A stretch of 64,000 nucleotides of DNA from AP-15 sp963733945 (lineage in GTDB: Bacteria; Pseudomonadota; Alphaproteobacteria; ATCC43930; CGMCC-115725). Below, in pieces: positions 17,725 to 26,002 of the stretch (positions within the stretch are counted from its first letter, which is position 1; each line of letters starts with the position of its first letter). The notes under the pieces are model-generated. The model searched no databases. It was not told where the DNA came from and saw only the letters and a program-made list of their open reading frames with translations. Position numbers and translations under genes: made by a program. The DNA is taken from the NCBI GenBank assembly GCA_963733945.1, contig CAVTFD010000009.1, positions 35,437-99,436 of the forward strand, read 5' to 3'.

Positions 17725-19284
17725 TCAATGCGCCTCAGCCGGGGGGACCTTGGCCGGCGTTACGTTGCGCAGCAGCGGCACCAGCAGGGTGGCGATAACG
17801 AACGCAACCATGATCGCACGAAATGCGTCGGCATAAGCGAGGGTCGAGGCTTCGCGGTACGCCAAATGCCATAGCTGCGACAGCGCGGCTGCGTGCCCGG
17901 CGGCCGGTCCGCCCAGGGCGGCGCTATAGCGCTCGGCCAGCCCGTGGATGAACTGCGTCATCGCCCCGTTTGCCGGCGTCAAATGCGACGCGATGTGCAG
18001 GAAATGGAGATTGGTGCGGTCGTTCAGGATCGCGCCGCATACCGCGATGCCGACCGCACCGCCGAGATTGCGCATCATGTTGAATAGGCCGCTGGCGTAT
18101 TTCAGCCGCTCGGGCGGCAAGCTGCCAAGGCCGAGATTGACGCTCGGCGCCACGGCAAAGACTTGCGGGAACCCGCGCAGAACCTGCGGAAGCAGTAGTT
18201 CTGCGGCTCCCCATTCATGGTCGATAAAGCTGAACGACCACATCGCCATGGCAAAGCTGGCGAGGCCGAACATCATCAGCCAGCGCGTGTCGATCTTGCG
18301 GGACAGCAGCACGTAAACCGGAACCCCGATCAGCGAGGCGATGCCGGTCGAAAAGATCGCGACGCCGGTCTGCCATGCGCTGAACCCCCGCACATAGCCG
18401 AGGAACAGCGGCGTCAAATAGATCGTCGAGAAGATGCCGATGCCGGTGACGAAGGACAGAAAGCAGCCGAGCGAGAAATTGCGATTGCCGAACGCGCGCA
18501 GATCGACGACCGGGCGCACAAACGTAAAGCTGCGGATGACGAAGAGCACACCGGAGATCCCTGAGATCCAAGCGCAGGCGGTGATCGTAAAATCGTCGAA
18601 CCAGTTCCACCGCGCCCCTTCTTCGAGCACGTATTCGAGGGTGCCGAGCGTCAAAGCCAGCAGGATCATGCCGAGGTAATCGGCGCCCTTGAGCAATGAC
18701 AGGTCAGGGTGGTCGATCTTGACCAGCAGAGCCACCGTCACCGCGACGATCAGCCCCGGCACCAGATTCACGTAGAACAGCCAGCGCCAGTCGAGCGTGT
18801 CGGTGATCCAGCCGCCGATCACCGGACCCAAAACCGGCGCGACCGAGGCTATGGTGCCGACCACCGCCGCCGAATAGACCCGGCGCTGACCCTGGAAATA
18901 ATGAAAGGACGAGGTGAAGACGGTCGGGATCATCGACGCACCGAGCATCCCCTGCAGTGCCCGGAACACGATCATGCTCTCGATGTTCCAGGCGATCCCG
19001 CAGAGCAGGCTGGCGAGCGTGAACCCCAGGGCCGAGCCCGCGAACAGCCAGCGCGTCGAGAACACCCGCGTCAGCCAGCCGGAGAGCGGAATGACAATGA
19101 TCTCGGCGATCAGATAGGCGGTCTGCACCCAGCTGATGTCGTCCTGCGCCGCCGACAGCCCGCCGCCGATATCCTGCAACGACGACGCCACAATCTGGAT
19201 GTCGAGCAGAGCCACGAACATGCCCACGCACATCACTGCGAACGGCACCACGCTCGGGGCCGCAGGTTGTGGCTGCGTGGTCAT
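17725..19284 (-). CDS. DHA2-family (EmrB-like) MFS efflux transporter
   Basis: This 519-residue, 14-helix drug:H+ antiporter is of the DHA2/EmrB type. It starts VVPFAVMCVGMFVALLDIQIV, the family motif for helix 1, followed by WVQTAYLIAEIIVIPLSGWL and the motif C-like GPVIGGWITDTLDWRWLFYVN. The ATG overlaps the stop of the upstream membrane-fusion gene by 4 bp. It is the last gene of an HxlR-hlyD-emrB operon and presumably exports small hydrophobic compounds across the inner membrane. Confidence 0.9.
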   Translation of the reverse strand: MTTQPQPAAPSVVPFAVMCVGMFVALLDIQIVASSLQDIGGGLSAAQDDISWVQTAYLIAEIIVIPLSGWLTRVFSTRWLFAGSALGFTLASLLCGIAWNIESMIVFRALQGMLGASMIPTVFTSSFHYFQGQRRVYSAAVVGTIASVAPVLGPVIGGWITDTLDWRWLFYVNLVPGLIVAVTVALLVKIDHPDLSLLKGADYLGMILLALTLGTLEYVLEEGARWNWFDDFTITACAWISGISGVLFVIRSFTFVRPVVDLRAFGNRNFSLGCFLSFVTGIGIFSTIYLTPLFLGYVRGFSAWQTGVAIFSTGIASLIGVPVYVLLSRKIDTRWLMMFGLASFAMAMWSFSFIDHEWGAAELLLPQVLRGFPQVFAVAPSVNLGLGSLPPERLKYASGLFNMMRNLGGAVGIAVCGAILNDRTNLHFLHIASHLTPANGAMTQFIHGLAERYSAALGGPAAGHAAALSQLWHLAYREASTLAYADAFRAIMVAFVIATLLVPLLRNVTPAKVPPAEAH

Positions 19285-20414
19285 CGATCGCGCTCGGCCG
19301 CGGAACGGGTGTCGATGCTGACCGTGGTCGACAAACCGGGGCGCAGCAGCCCCAGGGTTCCGTCGCTGTCGTCGACAGCGATGCGCACCGGAACGCGCTG
19401 GACGATCTTGGTAAAGTTGCCGGTCGCGTTTTCCGGCGGAATGACGCTGAAAATTGCACCCGTCGCCGGGGCGAGGCTCAACACGCGGCCGGTGAACTTG
19501 CGGCCGGGGACCACGTCGGCGACAAAGCTCGCCGGCTCGCCGGCATGCATCCGCGCCAGCTGGTCTTCCTTGAAATTGGCGTCGACCCACAACCCGTGGG
19601 CGGGAACGATCGACAGCAACGCCGAGCCAACAGTTGCATATGCACCTATTTGGATGGCGCGGTCGCCGATATAACCGTCGATCGGCGAGCGGATCTCGGT
19701 GTAGCCGAGATCAAGCTGGGCGGTGCTCAGATCGGCCTGCGCCTGGGCGAGGCTTGCTTTGGTTTCGGCGATCTCGGTGTCGAGCACGACGAGTTGCTGG
19801 CGGGCGGCCGCGAGGCCGGCCTCGCCGGACCGGACCGTCGCTGCTGCCTTTTGGTCGACGGCAAAGGCTTTCTGATAGGTCTGCAACGAACCGAAGGTGG
19901 AGACCGCGAGAGTATGGTAGCGGACGGCGTCCTCGTGGGCGAAACCCGCTTCCGCTTTCTTCGCCATAAGGTCGGCCTCGGCCTGCTGGATCATCGATTG
20001 CTGCAGCGTGTATTTCGCACGCAGATTGGCCAGGGCCGCCGTCTGGTTCTGAACCACTGCGTCGGCATGCGCGAGATTGGCCTTGTAGTCGCGGTCGTCG
20101 AGCTCGACCACCAGCTGGCCGGCATGGACGAACTGATTGTCGCCGACCAGGATCTTGGCGACGAACCCGGCGACATGCGGCGACAAGGTCGTCACGTTGC
20201 CGCCGACATAGGCGTCGTCGGTGGTTTGGATAAAACGGCCGACCCGCCACCAATCCCAACCGTACCAGGCGATCCCGCCCGCGGCGATCAGGCCCAGCAG
20301 AACAGCAATGAGACGGCGGCTGAGGCGGATGCGTCGCCGAGTCGCCAAGATGCCGCGCAGCTCATCCGCCGCGATGTCGCCCGTGGCGATACGGTCGAGA
20401 GCTTGTGTGCTCAT
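19281..20414 (-). CDS. HlyD/EmrA-family membrane fusion protein
   Basis: This 377-residue periplasmic adaptor has a single N-terminal membrane anchor (about residues 36-54, RLIAVLLGLIAAGGIAWYG). Then come the lipoyl half TTDDAYVGGNVTTLSPHVAG, a coiled-coil hairpin rich in Ala, Gln and Glu, and the returning LGYTEIRSPIDGYIG. This is the EmrA-type adaptor that links the DHA2 pump to an outer-membrane channel, which is not encoded nearby. It has 4-bp ATGA overlaps with both neighbours. Confidence 0.9.
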   Translation of the reverse strand: MSTQALDRIATGDIAADELRGILATRRRIRLSRRLIAVLLGLIAAGGIAWYGWDWWRVGRFIQTTDDAYVGGNVTTLSPHVAGFVAKILVGDNQFVHAGQLVVELDDRDYKANLAHADAVVQNQTAALANLRAKYTLQQSMIQQAEADLMAKKAEAGFAHEDAVRYHTLAVSTFGSLQTYQKAFAVDQKAAATVRSGEAGLAAARQQLVVLDTEIAETKASLAQAQADLSTAQLDLGYTEIRSPIDGYIGDRAIQIGAYATVGSALLSIVPAHGLWVDANFKEDQLARMHAGEPASFVADVVPGRKFTGRVLSLAPATGAIFSVIPPENATGNFTKIVQRVPVRIAVDDSDGTLGLLRPGLSTTVSIDTRSAAERDR

Positions 20415-20923
20415 GGTTGGTTCCCCTGCGCAAAAGGCCGGCGGCCGCGCTCGGCCAGGCGGGTGCGCACTCCCTCATCGGCGGCAGGTCCGGCGACGAC
20501 GGCAAAATCCGGTCCCGCGATCTCCTCGCCGGTGGCGCCGTCGACCACAACCGGGTCGACCTTCTCGCCGGTCCGCAGATTGACCAGCTGCACCGAGGCG
20601 CCCTCGGCGGCGAAGTGACGGTTGCCCCAAGCGAGCAACGCCAGCAGCACCGGGTGGAAATCCCGGCCGCGATCGGTCAGCACATATTCGTGGCGCGGCG
20701 GATGCTCGTTGTAGCGCCGGCGCTCCAACAGGCCCGCTTCGACCAGCGCATTCAGCCGGCGCGTCAGCATGTTGGGCGCGACGCCGAGGCTCTTCTGAAA
20801 TTCGTCGAACCGGGTGAGCCCGTAAAACGCGTCGCGCAGGATCAGGATCGACCACCACTCGCCGACCCGGTCGAGGCTGCGGGCGATCGGGCAATGCATG
20901 TTGCCAAAGCTCTTGCGCTGCAT
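20411..20923 (-). CDS. HxlR-family transcriptional regulator
   Basis: This 170-residue regulator begins with the HxlR motif CPIARSLDRVGEWWSILILRDAFYGLTRFDEFQ. The winged helix follows: LGVAPNMLTRRLNALVEAGLLERR and the wing HEYVLTDRGRDF. The first Cys may act as a redox sensor, as in other family members (inference). It is the first gene of the efflux operon, overlapping hlyD by 4 bp, with a palindromic operator 21 bp before its start. That arrangement suggests autoregulation and substrate-induced efflux. Confidence 0.9.
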   Translation of the reverse strand: MQRKSFGNMHCPIARSLDRVGEWWSILILRDAFYGLTRFDEFQKSLGVAPNMLTRRLNALVEAGLLERRRYNEHPPRHEYVLTDRGRDFHPVLLALLAWGNRHFAAEGASVQLVNLRTGEKVDPVVVDGATGEEIAGPDFAVVAGPAADEGVRTRLAERGRRPFAQGNQP

Positions 20924-20943
20924 GGGTAACGTCCCCGCCAGTA

Positions 20944-20960
20944 ACTTTCATCATGAAAGT
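20944..20960. promoter_or_regulatory. Candidate HxlR operator
   Basis: ACTTTCATCATGAAAGT is a perfect inverted repeat with 8-bp arms around one central base. It is located 21 bp upstream of the HxlR start codon, in the promoter of the efflux operon. HxlR/MarR-type regulators bind short palindromes in such positions; binding here is inferred. Confidence 0.55.
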
Positions 20961-21036
20961 AACGTTGACGCGGCCTGCTTACAAGAGGAAATTTCAGGCG
21001 GCGCCTGCGACCCCTGCGACGCGCGGGATCCCGGCG

Positions 21037-22038
21037 TTATGGGACCAGCAGGATCTTGCCGATGTGGCGGCTCGATCCCATCAGCCGGTGGGCTTCGGCG
21101 GCCTCGACCAGCGGGAAGGTTTTGTAAGTGCAGGTGCGCAATTTCCCCTGCATCCACAATGGCCACACCCTTTCCTTCAACGCGGCGACGATCGCCGCCT
21201 TCTGCGCAATTGTGCGCGAGCGCAGGGTCGAGCCGGTGACCGTCAGATGCTTACGCTGGATCAGGCCGAAATCAGCTTCGACCCGGGTTCCGCGCATCAG
21301 CGCGACAAAGCACAGCCGGCCCTCCTGCGCCAACAGGTCCAACTCGCGCGGGATGTAGTCGCCGCCGACCATGTCGAAGATCGCGTCGACCCCGCGACCC
21401 TTGGTGAATTCCTTGCCGATTTTGACGAAATCCTCGGTGCGGTAGTTGATCGCGACATCGGCGCCGTAGTCGCGGCAGGCTTGGCATTTCTCGTCCGAGC
21501 CGGCGGTGGCCAGCACCTTGGCGCCGAACGCCTTGGCGAGCTGGATCGCGGTGATGCCGATGCCGCTCGACCCGCCCTGCTGCAGAAGCACTTCGCCCGT
21601 CGTGAGATGGATGCGCTCGAAGACGTTGGTCCACACGGTGCAGAAGGTCTCGGGCAGGCCGCCGGCGTCGACGAGGCTGACGCCATTGGGCACCGGCAGG
21701 CATTGCAGGGCGGGCGCCGCGGCATATTCGCCATAGCCGTCGCCGATCATCAGCGCGCAGACCTGGTCGCCGGCCTGCCATTCCGCGACGCCCTCACCGG
21801 TCTTCACCACCGTGCCCGAGCATTCGAGCCCGGGAATGTCAGGCGCGCCGGGCGGCATCGGATAGCGCCCCATGCGCTGCAGGCAGTCGGCGCGGTTGAC
21901 CCCGGCCGCGGCGATCCGGATCAGGACCTCGCCGGCTTTTGGCTCGGGCACCGGCCGGGTCGCCGGCACCAGCACCTCCGGCCCGCCGGGCCTGGTGATC
22001 TCGATCACGGTCTGGGTCGCAGGAATATTGGCGAGCAC
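21037..22038 (-). CDS. Quinone oxidoreductase (MDR/PIG3-like)
   Basis: This 333-residue NADPH:quinone reductase belongs to the zinc-free medium-chain dehydrogenase family, PIG3/QOR type. It has the GVNRADCLQRMGRYP segment near the substrate site and the nucleotide-binding stretch QGGSSGIGITAIQLAKAFGA. The C-terminal part ends VEAAEAHRLMGSSRHIGKILL. No catalytic zinc ligands are evident. It lies upstream of the HxlR operon on the same strand, 76 bp from the operator, and may form its own transcription unit. Confidence 0.88.
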   Translation of the reverse strand: MLANIPATQTVIEITRPGGPEVLVPATRPVPEPKAGEVLIRIAAAGVNRADCLQRMGRYPMPPGAPDIPGLECSGTVVKTGEGVAEWQAGDQVCALMIGDGYGEYAAAPALQCLPVPNGVSLVDAGGLPETFCTVWTNVFERIHLTTGEVLLQQGGSSGIGITAIQLAKAFGAKVLATAGSDEKCQACRDYGADVAINYRTEDFVKIGKEFTKGRGVDAIFDMVGGDYIPRELDLLAQEGRLCFVALMRGTRVEADFGLIQRKHLTVTGSTLRSRTIAQKAAIVAALKERVWPLWMQGKLRTCTYKTFPLVEAAEAHRLMGSSRHIGKILLVP

Positions 22039-22069
22039 GGCCAGGCTCCTCTTGTCGTGAACTCAATTC

Positions 22070-22154
22070 GTCATTGCGAGCGTAGCGAAGCAATCTCACG
22101 CCGAGGAGTCTCTTTCCAACACGATTGCTTCGTCGCTACGCTCCCCGCAATGAC
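22070..22154. repeat. Dispersed palindromic repeat (GTCATTGCGAG type)
   Basis: The left arm begins GTCATTGCGAGCGTAGCGAA and the right arm ends with its near reverse complement (CTTCGTCGCTACGCTCC...GCAATGAC). The gap between arms is about 28 bp. This class of inverted repeat is common between genes in many alphaproteobacteria. It lies between the divergent quinone reductase and SDR genes. Confidence 0.75.
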
Positions 22155-22174
22155 ATTTTCAAGGGAGCATCGCC

Positions 22175-22957
22175 ATGGCTGACTTGCAGGATAAGGTCGT
22201 GCTGGTGACAGGCGCGGGGGCCGGGATCGGGCGGGCGACCGCGCTGGCGATGGCCGAGGCAGGCGCCACCGTCGCGGCGGCCGATATCGATCTCGCCGCG
22301 GCGCAGCGCACCGCTGCCGACGCGGCGACCAATACCCGGCGGCCGATCGCGATCGAGGCCGATTGCGGCGATGTCGCCAGCATCGATGCGATGGTCGCGC
22401 GCACTGTCGCCGAATTCGGCCGGCTCGACGTCATCGTCAACAACGCCGGGGTCACCCGCTACGCCCCGATCATGGATCTGACCGAGGCGGATTGGGACCG
22501 CATCCACCGGGTCAACGCCAAGGGCGTGTTCTTTTGCCTGCAACGCGCGGCGAAGGAAATGATCCGCCAAGGCGGCGGGCGGATCGTCAACATCGCCTCG
22601 ATTTCCGGGCGGGGCTACGCCGGCGCCTCCAACGCCGCCTATGCCGCGAGCAAGGGCGCGGTCATTGCCTTGACCAAAACCGCGGCGCAGCAGCTTGGCC
22701 GCCACAACATCAACGTCAATGCGATCTGCCCGGGTGTGACCCGCACCGAATTGGGCGCCCGCAACGCCGTCACGCGCGCCGCCGAGCGCGGCATTACCGT
22801 GGCCGAATTGGAAGCCGAACAGGAAAAAATCATCCCGATCGGACGCGCCAACGCCCCCCAGGACATCGCCGCGATGGCGGTGTTCCTCGCCTCGCCCGGC
22901 GCCCGCAACATTACCGGTCAAGCCTATAACGTCGACGGCGGACTGGTGCCGAGCTGA
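22175..22957 (+). CDS. SDR-family oxidoreductase
   Basis: This 260-residue classical SDR has the cofactor motif TGAGAGIGRATALAMAEAG, with the NNAG motif in VIVNNAGVTRYAP. Catalytic Ser and YAASKGAV (YxxxK) follow, and the normal family ending is YNVDGGLVPS. An acidic residue after beta2 (AADIDL) favours NAD over NADP. Many such proteins oxidise 3-hydroxyacyl or sugar alcohol groups; the specific substrate is unknown. A ribosome site GGGAGC precedes the ATG. Confidence 0.88.
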   Translation: MADLQDKVVLVTGAGAGIGRATALAMAEAGATVAAADIDLAAAQRTAADAATNTRRPIAIEADCGDVASIDAMVARTVAEFGRLDVIVNNAGVTRYAPIMDLTEADWDRIHRVNAKGVFFCLQRAAKEMIRQGGGRIVNIASISGRGYAGASNAAYAASKGAVIALTKTAAQQLGRHNINVNAICPGVTRTELGARNAVTRAAERGITVAELEAEQEKIIPIGRANAPQDIAAMAVFLASPGARNITGQAYNVDGGLVPS

Positions 22958-23020
22958 CAGCCAGCGCGAGCCGACGCCGGTTGGAAAGGTCGACCAAGGT
23001 TCACCAGAGGAGCATTTTTT

Positions 23021-23050
23021 GTCTTCCCGGCGAAGGCCGGGATCCATGGC
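23021..23050. repeat. Small hairpin repeat (CCCGGC-GAAG-GCCGGG)
   Basis: A 6-bp perfect stem at 23026-23041 with a GAAG loop lies within GTCTTCCCGGCGAAGGCCGG and is followed by GATCCATGG. It matches a widespread short intergenic repeat of GC-rich proteobacteria. It lies between the SDR and MFS genes and may act as a terminator or mRNA end. Confidence 0.6.
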
Positions 23051-23084
23051 TGCGATGGACACCGGCCGTCGCCGGTGAGACGAG

Positions 23085-24374
23085 ATGGCGGCGTCGTTGA
23101 ACCTATCCCGCCGGGGCCTGCCGCAGCTGCTGAGCGCGCGGCTGCCGTTTTTCTACGGCTGGGTCGTGCTTGCCTGCTTGTGTTGCGCCGGATTCGCGCG
23201 CCAGGGCGGGGCCACCACTACGTTCTCGGTCTTTGTCGAACCGCTGACCCGCGAATTCGGCTGGTCGCGCACCGCCATCTCGGGCGCGGCCTCATTAGGC
23301 GGGGTGCTCGCCGCCCTGCTGTCGCCGCTGATCGGCCCGCTGCTCGACCGCCACGGTTCGCGCGCCACATTGTGCCTGGCCGTCCTCGGCACCGGGATCG
23401 CGGCGCTGCTGTTGTCGCTCACCCAGTCCCTGCCCGTCTTCTATCTGCTATTCTGTATCGCTCGGCTGAACTGGGCCAGCCCGTTCGAGCTCGGTATCTA
23501 CAGCGCCTTGAACAACTGGTTCGTGGTCCGCCGCCCGCTGGCGAATTCGATCGCAACCGTCGCGCAGATGGCGGGGCTGGTGGCGATGCCGCTGATCGCC
23601 CAGCTGGCGATGCGCGGCCACAGCTGGCGCGCCGGCTGGATCGCCATTGGCTTAGCCGTGCTAGCGGTCGGCTTTGTACCTGTCTGGCTGTTCATGGTCC
23701 GCCGGCCGGAGGATCTGGGGCTGCTGCCCGACGCCGCTGCGCCGGCAACGAGGCTGCGTAGGCACGCCTACTCCGGCCCGATCGAAACGGCATTTTCGCG
23801 GCGTCAGGCGGTCCGCACATCGGCCTTTTGGCTGCTGCTCGGCTACACCGTTCTCGTCTATCCGGTACAAGCCGGGGTCAGCCTGCACCAGGCGGCTAAT
23901 TTGATCGAACAGGGGATCACGCCGACCATGGCGGCCTCGACCGTCAGCCTGTTCTCGCTGATCTCGGGTGTCGCCAGCGCTGCCTGTGGGTTCATGCCGC
24001 GCTCGCTTCCGATCCGCTATCCGATGGCGTTCGGCGGCGTCTTCCTGACGATCGGATGCCTGGCGATGATCGGCATCACCTCGCCGTTGCAGGGCATGGT
24101 GGCCGCCGCGCTATTCGGGATCGGCATCGGCGGAATGCTGACCCTGCTGCCAGTCGCCTGGGCCGATTATTTCGGCCGGGCGAATTACGGAGCCATCCGC
24201 GGCCTGGCATTGTCGGCGCAGGTGCTGGCGCAAGCCGCCGGTCCGCTGTTGTCCGGCGTATTGCGCGACTGGACCGGCAGCTACGCGCGGTCGCTCGAAT
24301 GCTTTGCTGCGCTATCCGTTCTCAGCATCCTAGCGGCTTGGGCCGCGCGCCAGCCGCGGATCGCTCCTGCTTAG
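23085..24374 (+). CDS. MFS transporter (monocarboxylate/OFA-like)
   Basis: This 429-residue major facilitator has 12 predicted helices. It begins PFFYGWVVLACLCCAGFARQG and has TREFGWSRTAISGAASLGG, a pattern found in monocarboxylate or oxalate/formate-type (OFA) carriers. Motif A-like GPLLDRHGSRATL follows helix 2. The substrate is probably an organic acid anion, but this is inference. Its 3' end is convergent with the selenocysteine-type DsbA gene 11 bp away. Confidence 0.85.
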   Translation: MAASLNLSRRGLPQLLSARLPFFYGWVVLACLCCAGFARQGGATTTFSVFVEPLTREFGWSRTAISGAASLGGVLAALLSPLIGPLLDRHGSRATLCLAVLGTGIAALLLSLTQSLPVFYLLFCIARLNWASPFELGIYSALNNWFVVRRPLANSIATVAQMAGLVAMPLIAQLAMRGHSWRAGWIAIGLAVLAVGFVPVWLFMVRRPEDLGLLPDAAAPATRLRRHAYSGPIETAFSRRQAVRTSAFWLLLGYTVLVYPVQAGVSLHQAANLIEQGITPTMAASTVSLFSLISGVASAACGFMPRSLPIRYPMAFGGVFLTIGCLAMIGITSPLQGMVAAALFGIGIGGMLTLLPVAWADYFGRANYGAIRGLALSAQVLAQAAGPLLSGVLRDWTGSYARSLECFAALSVLSILAAWAARQPRIAPA

Positions 24375-24385
24375 CACGCGGAGCC

Positions 24386-25012
24386 TCAAGCGCGGCGCAC
24401 CGCCCCCGCCTTGTCGAGCAACTGCTCCAGAACCTCATAGGGCTGTGCGCCCACCACCCCATAGCGCGCCGCGACGAAGGTCGGCACACCGGTAACGCCA
24501 TAGGCATGCGACTTGGCCCAGTCGGCATCGACCGCATCCTTGAACCGGCGTTCGCTCAACACCGCGCGCGCCTCCTCGCCGGAGAGCCCGACTGATTGCG
24601 CGATCTCGACCAATATCTCGGGGTCGCCGATATTGCGCGAGTCGACGAAATAAGCCCGGTACAGAGCGTCGTGGATCGCTTCGCCGCCGGGCTGCGTGTC
24701 GGCCCATTTGCCCAGTTCTTGGGCCAGCCGGCTGTTATAGGAGTGGGTCCGCCGGCCATAGGGCAGCCCCTCGGCGTCCATAAGCCCTTTCATCCGGGCG
24801 TACATCGCTTCGGGATCGACGTTGCGTCCGGCATAGAGCTCCGCCATCGAGCGGCCCTCTGCCGGGGTCTCCGGATGCAGCGGAAAGTGCACCAGTTTGG
24901 TCTCGACTTCGAACGCCCGCTTCAGCTTTTCAATACGCACGGTACTGAGGTAGCACCACGGTCAAACGTAGTCCGTGAAGATCTCCAGGGTAACAACCCC
25001 TTGGCTCGCCAT
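24386..25012 (-). CDS. DsbA/FrnE-like oxidoreductase, putative selenoprotein (UPWC)
   Basis: The downstream part is clearly FrnE/DsbA-like: LKRAFEVETKLVHFPLHPET, YNSRLAQELGKWA, and the cis-Pro region GVTGVPTFV. A caller that stops at TGA would start at the GTG at 24940 and give 184 residues with no active site. Reading upstream in the same frame gives LEIFTDYV-TGA-PWCYLSTV, with the TGA (24964-24962) exactly replacing the first Cys of the CPWC active site. The nearest start is ATG at 25012, making the TGA codon 17 of a 208-residue protein of normal length. Decoding as selenocysteine is supported by sel genes and tRNA-Sec in the same window. The ribosome site before the ATG is weak. The role is probably thiol-disulfide exchange. 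Confidence 0.82.
24938..24960 (-). promoter_or_regulatory. Candidate bacterial SECIS stem-loop
   Basis: The mRNA directly after the UGA can fold CGUGGUGCU-ACCUC-AGUACCGUG into a 9-bp stem (three G-U pairs) with a 5-nt loop. It starts 2 nt after the UGA and lies inside the coding region, where bacterial SECIS elements are found. Its apical loop is closer to the UGA than in E. coli fdhF, so it is a candidate only. Confidence 0.5.
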
Positions 25013-25243
25013 GTTATTCTCGTCGGTTGCAAATCGGTCAGGGCGCGAACATAGACCGCTCATGGTCGGTTTGCTACCGGATTGCTACCGGACAACATTT
25101 TGTCGATCTCTTTGGCTGCGTCTCCGTCGGCGCGCCTTTGCCGCGAGCATCGTCACCTGCTTCGCGCCTGGAACTTCTCGGCCACGATCTAGGTTCGCCC
25201 CTATGGCAAGTCTCCCCTATGCGGGTTTGCCACCCGCGAGAAC

Positions 25244-25279
25244 TGGCCGGGGTCTTCACATCGCCCCGGCCAATTTTTT
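25244..25279 (+). terminator. Rho-independent terminator
   Basis: TGGCCGGGG pairs perfectly with CCCCGGCCA across an 11-nt loop and is followed by ATTTTTT. The 231 bp upstream of it (25013-25243) contain no convincing gene on the plus strand, only a direct repeat of TTGCTACCGGA (near 25072 and 25083) and a small GCGGG/CCCGC hairpin. The terminated transcript could be a small RNA or an attenuator for the next small gene. Confidence 0.65.
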
Positions 25280-25352
25280 CGGTCGAGCAGTGAGCTACCT
25301 CACACTGGAACAGGCGGGTTCCCCGCTAGGATAATCCGCGGAGGACAAAGAA

Positions 25353-25553
25353 ATGAAAACCGAGGGCTTCTACCAAAGCGCGGCTGACGCGATGGGCGTG
25401 GCGCTCTATGTCTACCCGGACGGCTCGGTAACAAACTTGCGCAAGGTCGGGGTCGAGCCCACGGCAACAATCGAGCCTCACGAGCGTTGGAGGCCCGCCG
25501 GCGATTACGGCCTCGGCGAACAGATCAGGGGCAGCGGCGCTCTGTCCCGCTGA
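25353..25553 (+). CDS. Hypothetical small protein
   Basis: This 66-residue protein (MKTEGFYQSAADAMGVALYVYPDG...) is preceded by a strong GGAGGA ribosome site 8 bp before the ATG, which supports translation. No family is recognised and it has no membrane segment or signal peptide. It lies 70 bp after the terminator at 25244-25279. Confidence 0.55.
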   Translation: MKTEGFYQSAADAMGVALYVYPDGSVTNLRKVGVEPTATIEPHERWRPAGDYGLGEQIRGSGALSR

Positions 25554-25686
25554 CAAACCATAGCGACCTGGTGGCTCCGCCGATCGGAGATCAACCGGCC
25601 ATCTCGCCACGGATGGTGCTCTAGGGTCCGCCGCTAGTGACCGGACGACGCAGCCCTCAGGAGAACCCAGGAGGGACGGACCCTGT

Positions 25687-26001
25687 TCACGCGGTCTTGC
25701 CGCCGAAAAGTCCCAAAAGCGCGCCAATACCGGCTTTCCACCCAAAAGAAATTCCCTCAAATGTACTTTGTTGCATCGCTGTCGGAGATGCCCACAAGTC
25801 CGCCATCACTATTTCACCTATTCCACATAGAATTGTCAACAAGACAACCACCCAGAATATGCTTTTAAATCCGGTACTAACGACCCCTCCTTCTTCTTTG
25901 GACGTGGTCGGTACCTTGGTTGTCTCTAGTGGCTGCCTGACTACAGACCTCAATACCGATGAAACTTGCATTTTATCACCGTCACGTTTCCGTAAAGCCA
26001 T
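25687..26001 (-). CDS. Hypothetical membrane protein
   Basis: This 104-residue protein has one strong membrane helix (about residues 48-68, IFWVVVLLTILCGIGEIVMA) and a glycine-rich hydrophobic C-terminus (GIGALLGLFGG). The N-terminal half is charged and probably cytoplasmic. Base composition is lower in GC than average. It is the last of four closely packed minus-strand genes (26937 to 25687). The start at 26001 is uncertain, and a Met ten codons later is possible. Confidence 0.55.
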   Translation of the reverse strand: MALRKRDGDKMQVSSVLRSVVRQPLETTKVPTTSKEEGGVVSTGFKSIFWVVVLLTILCGIGEIVMADLWASPTAMQQSTFEGISFGWKAGIGALLGLFGGKTA

Positions 26002-26002
26002 A

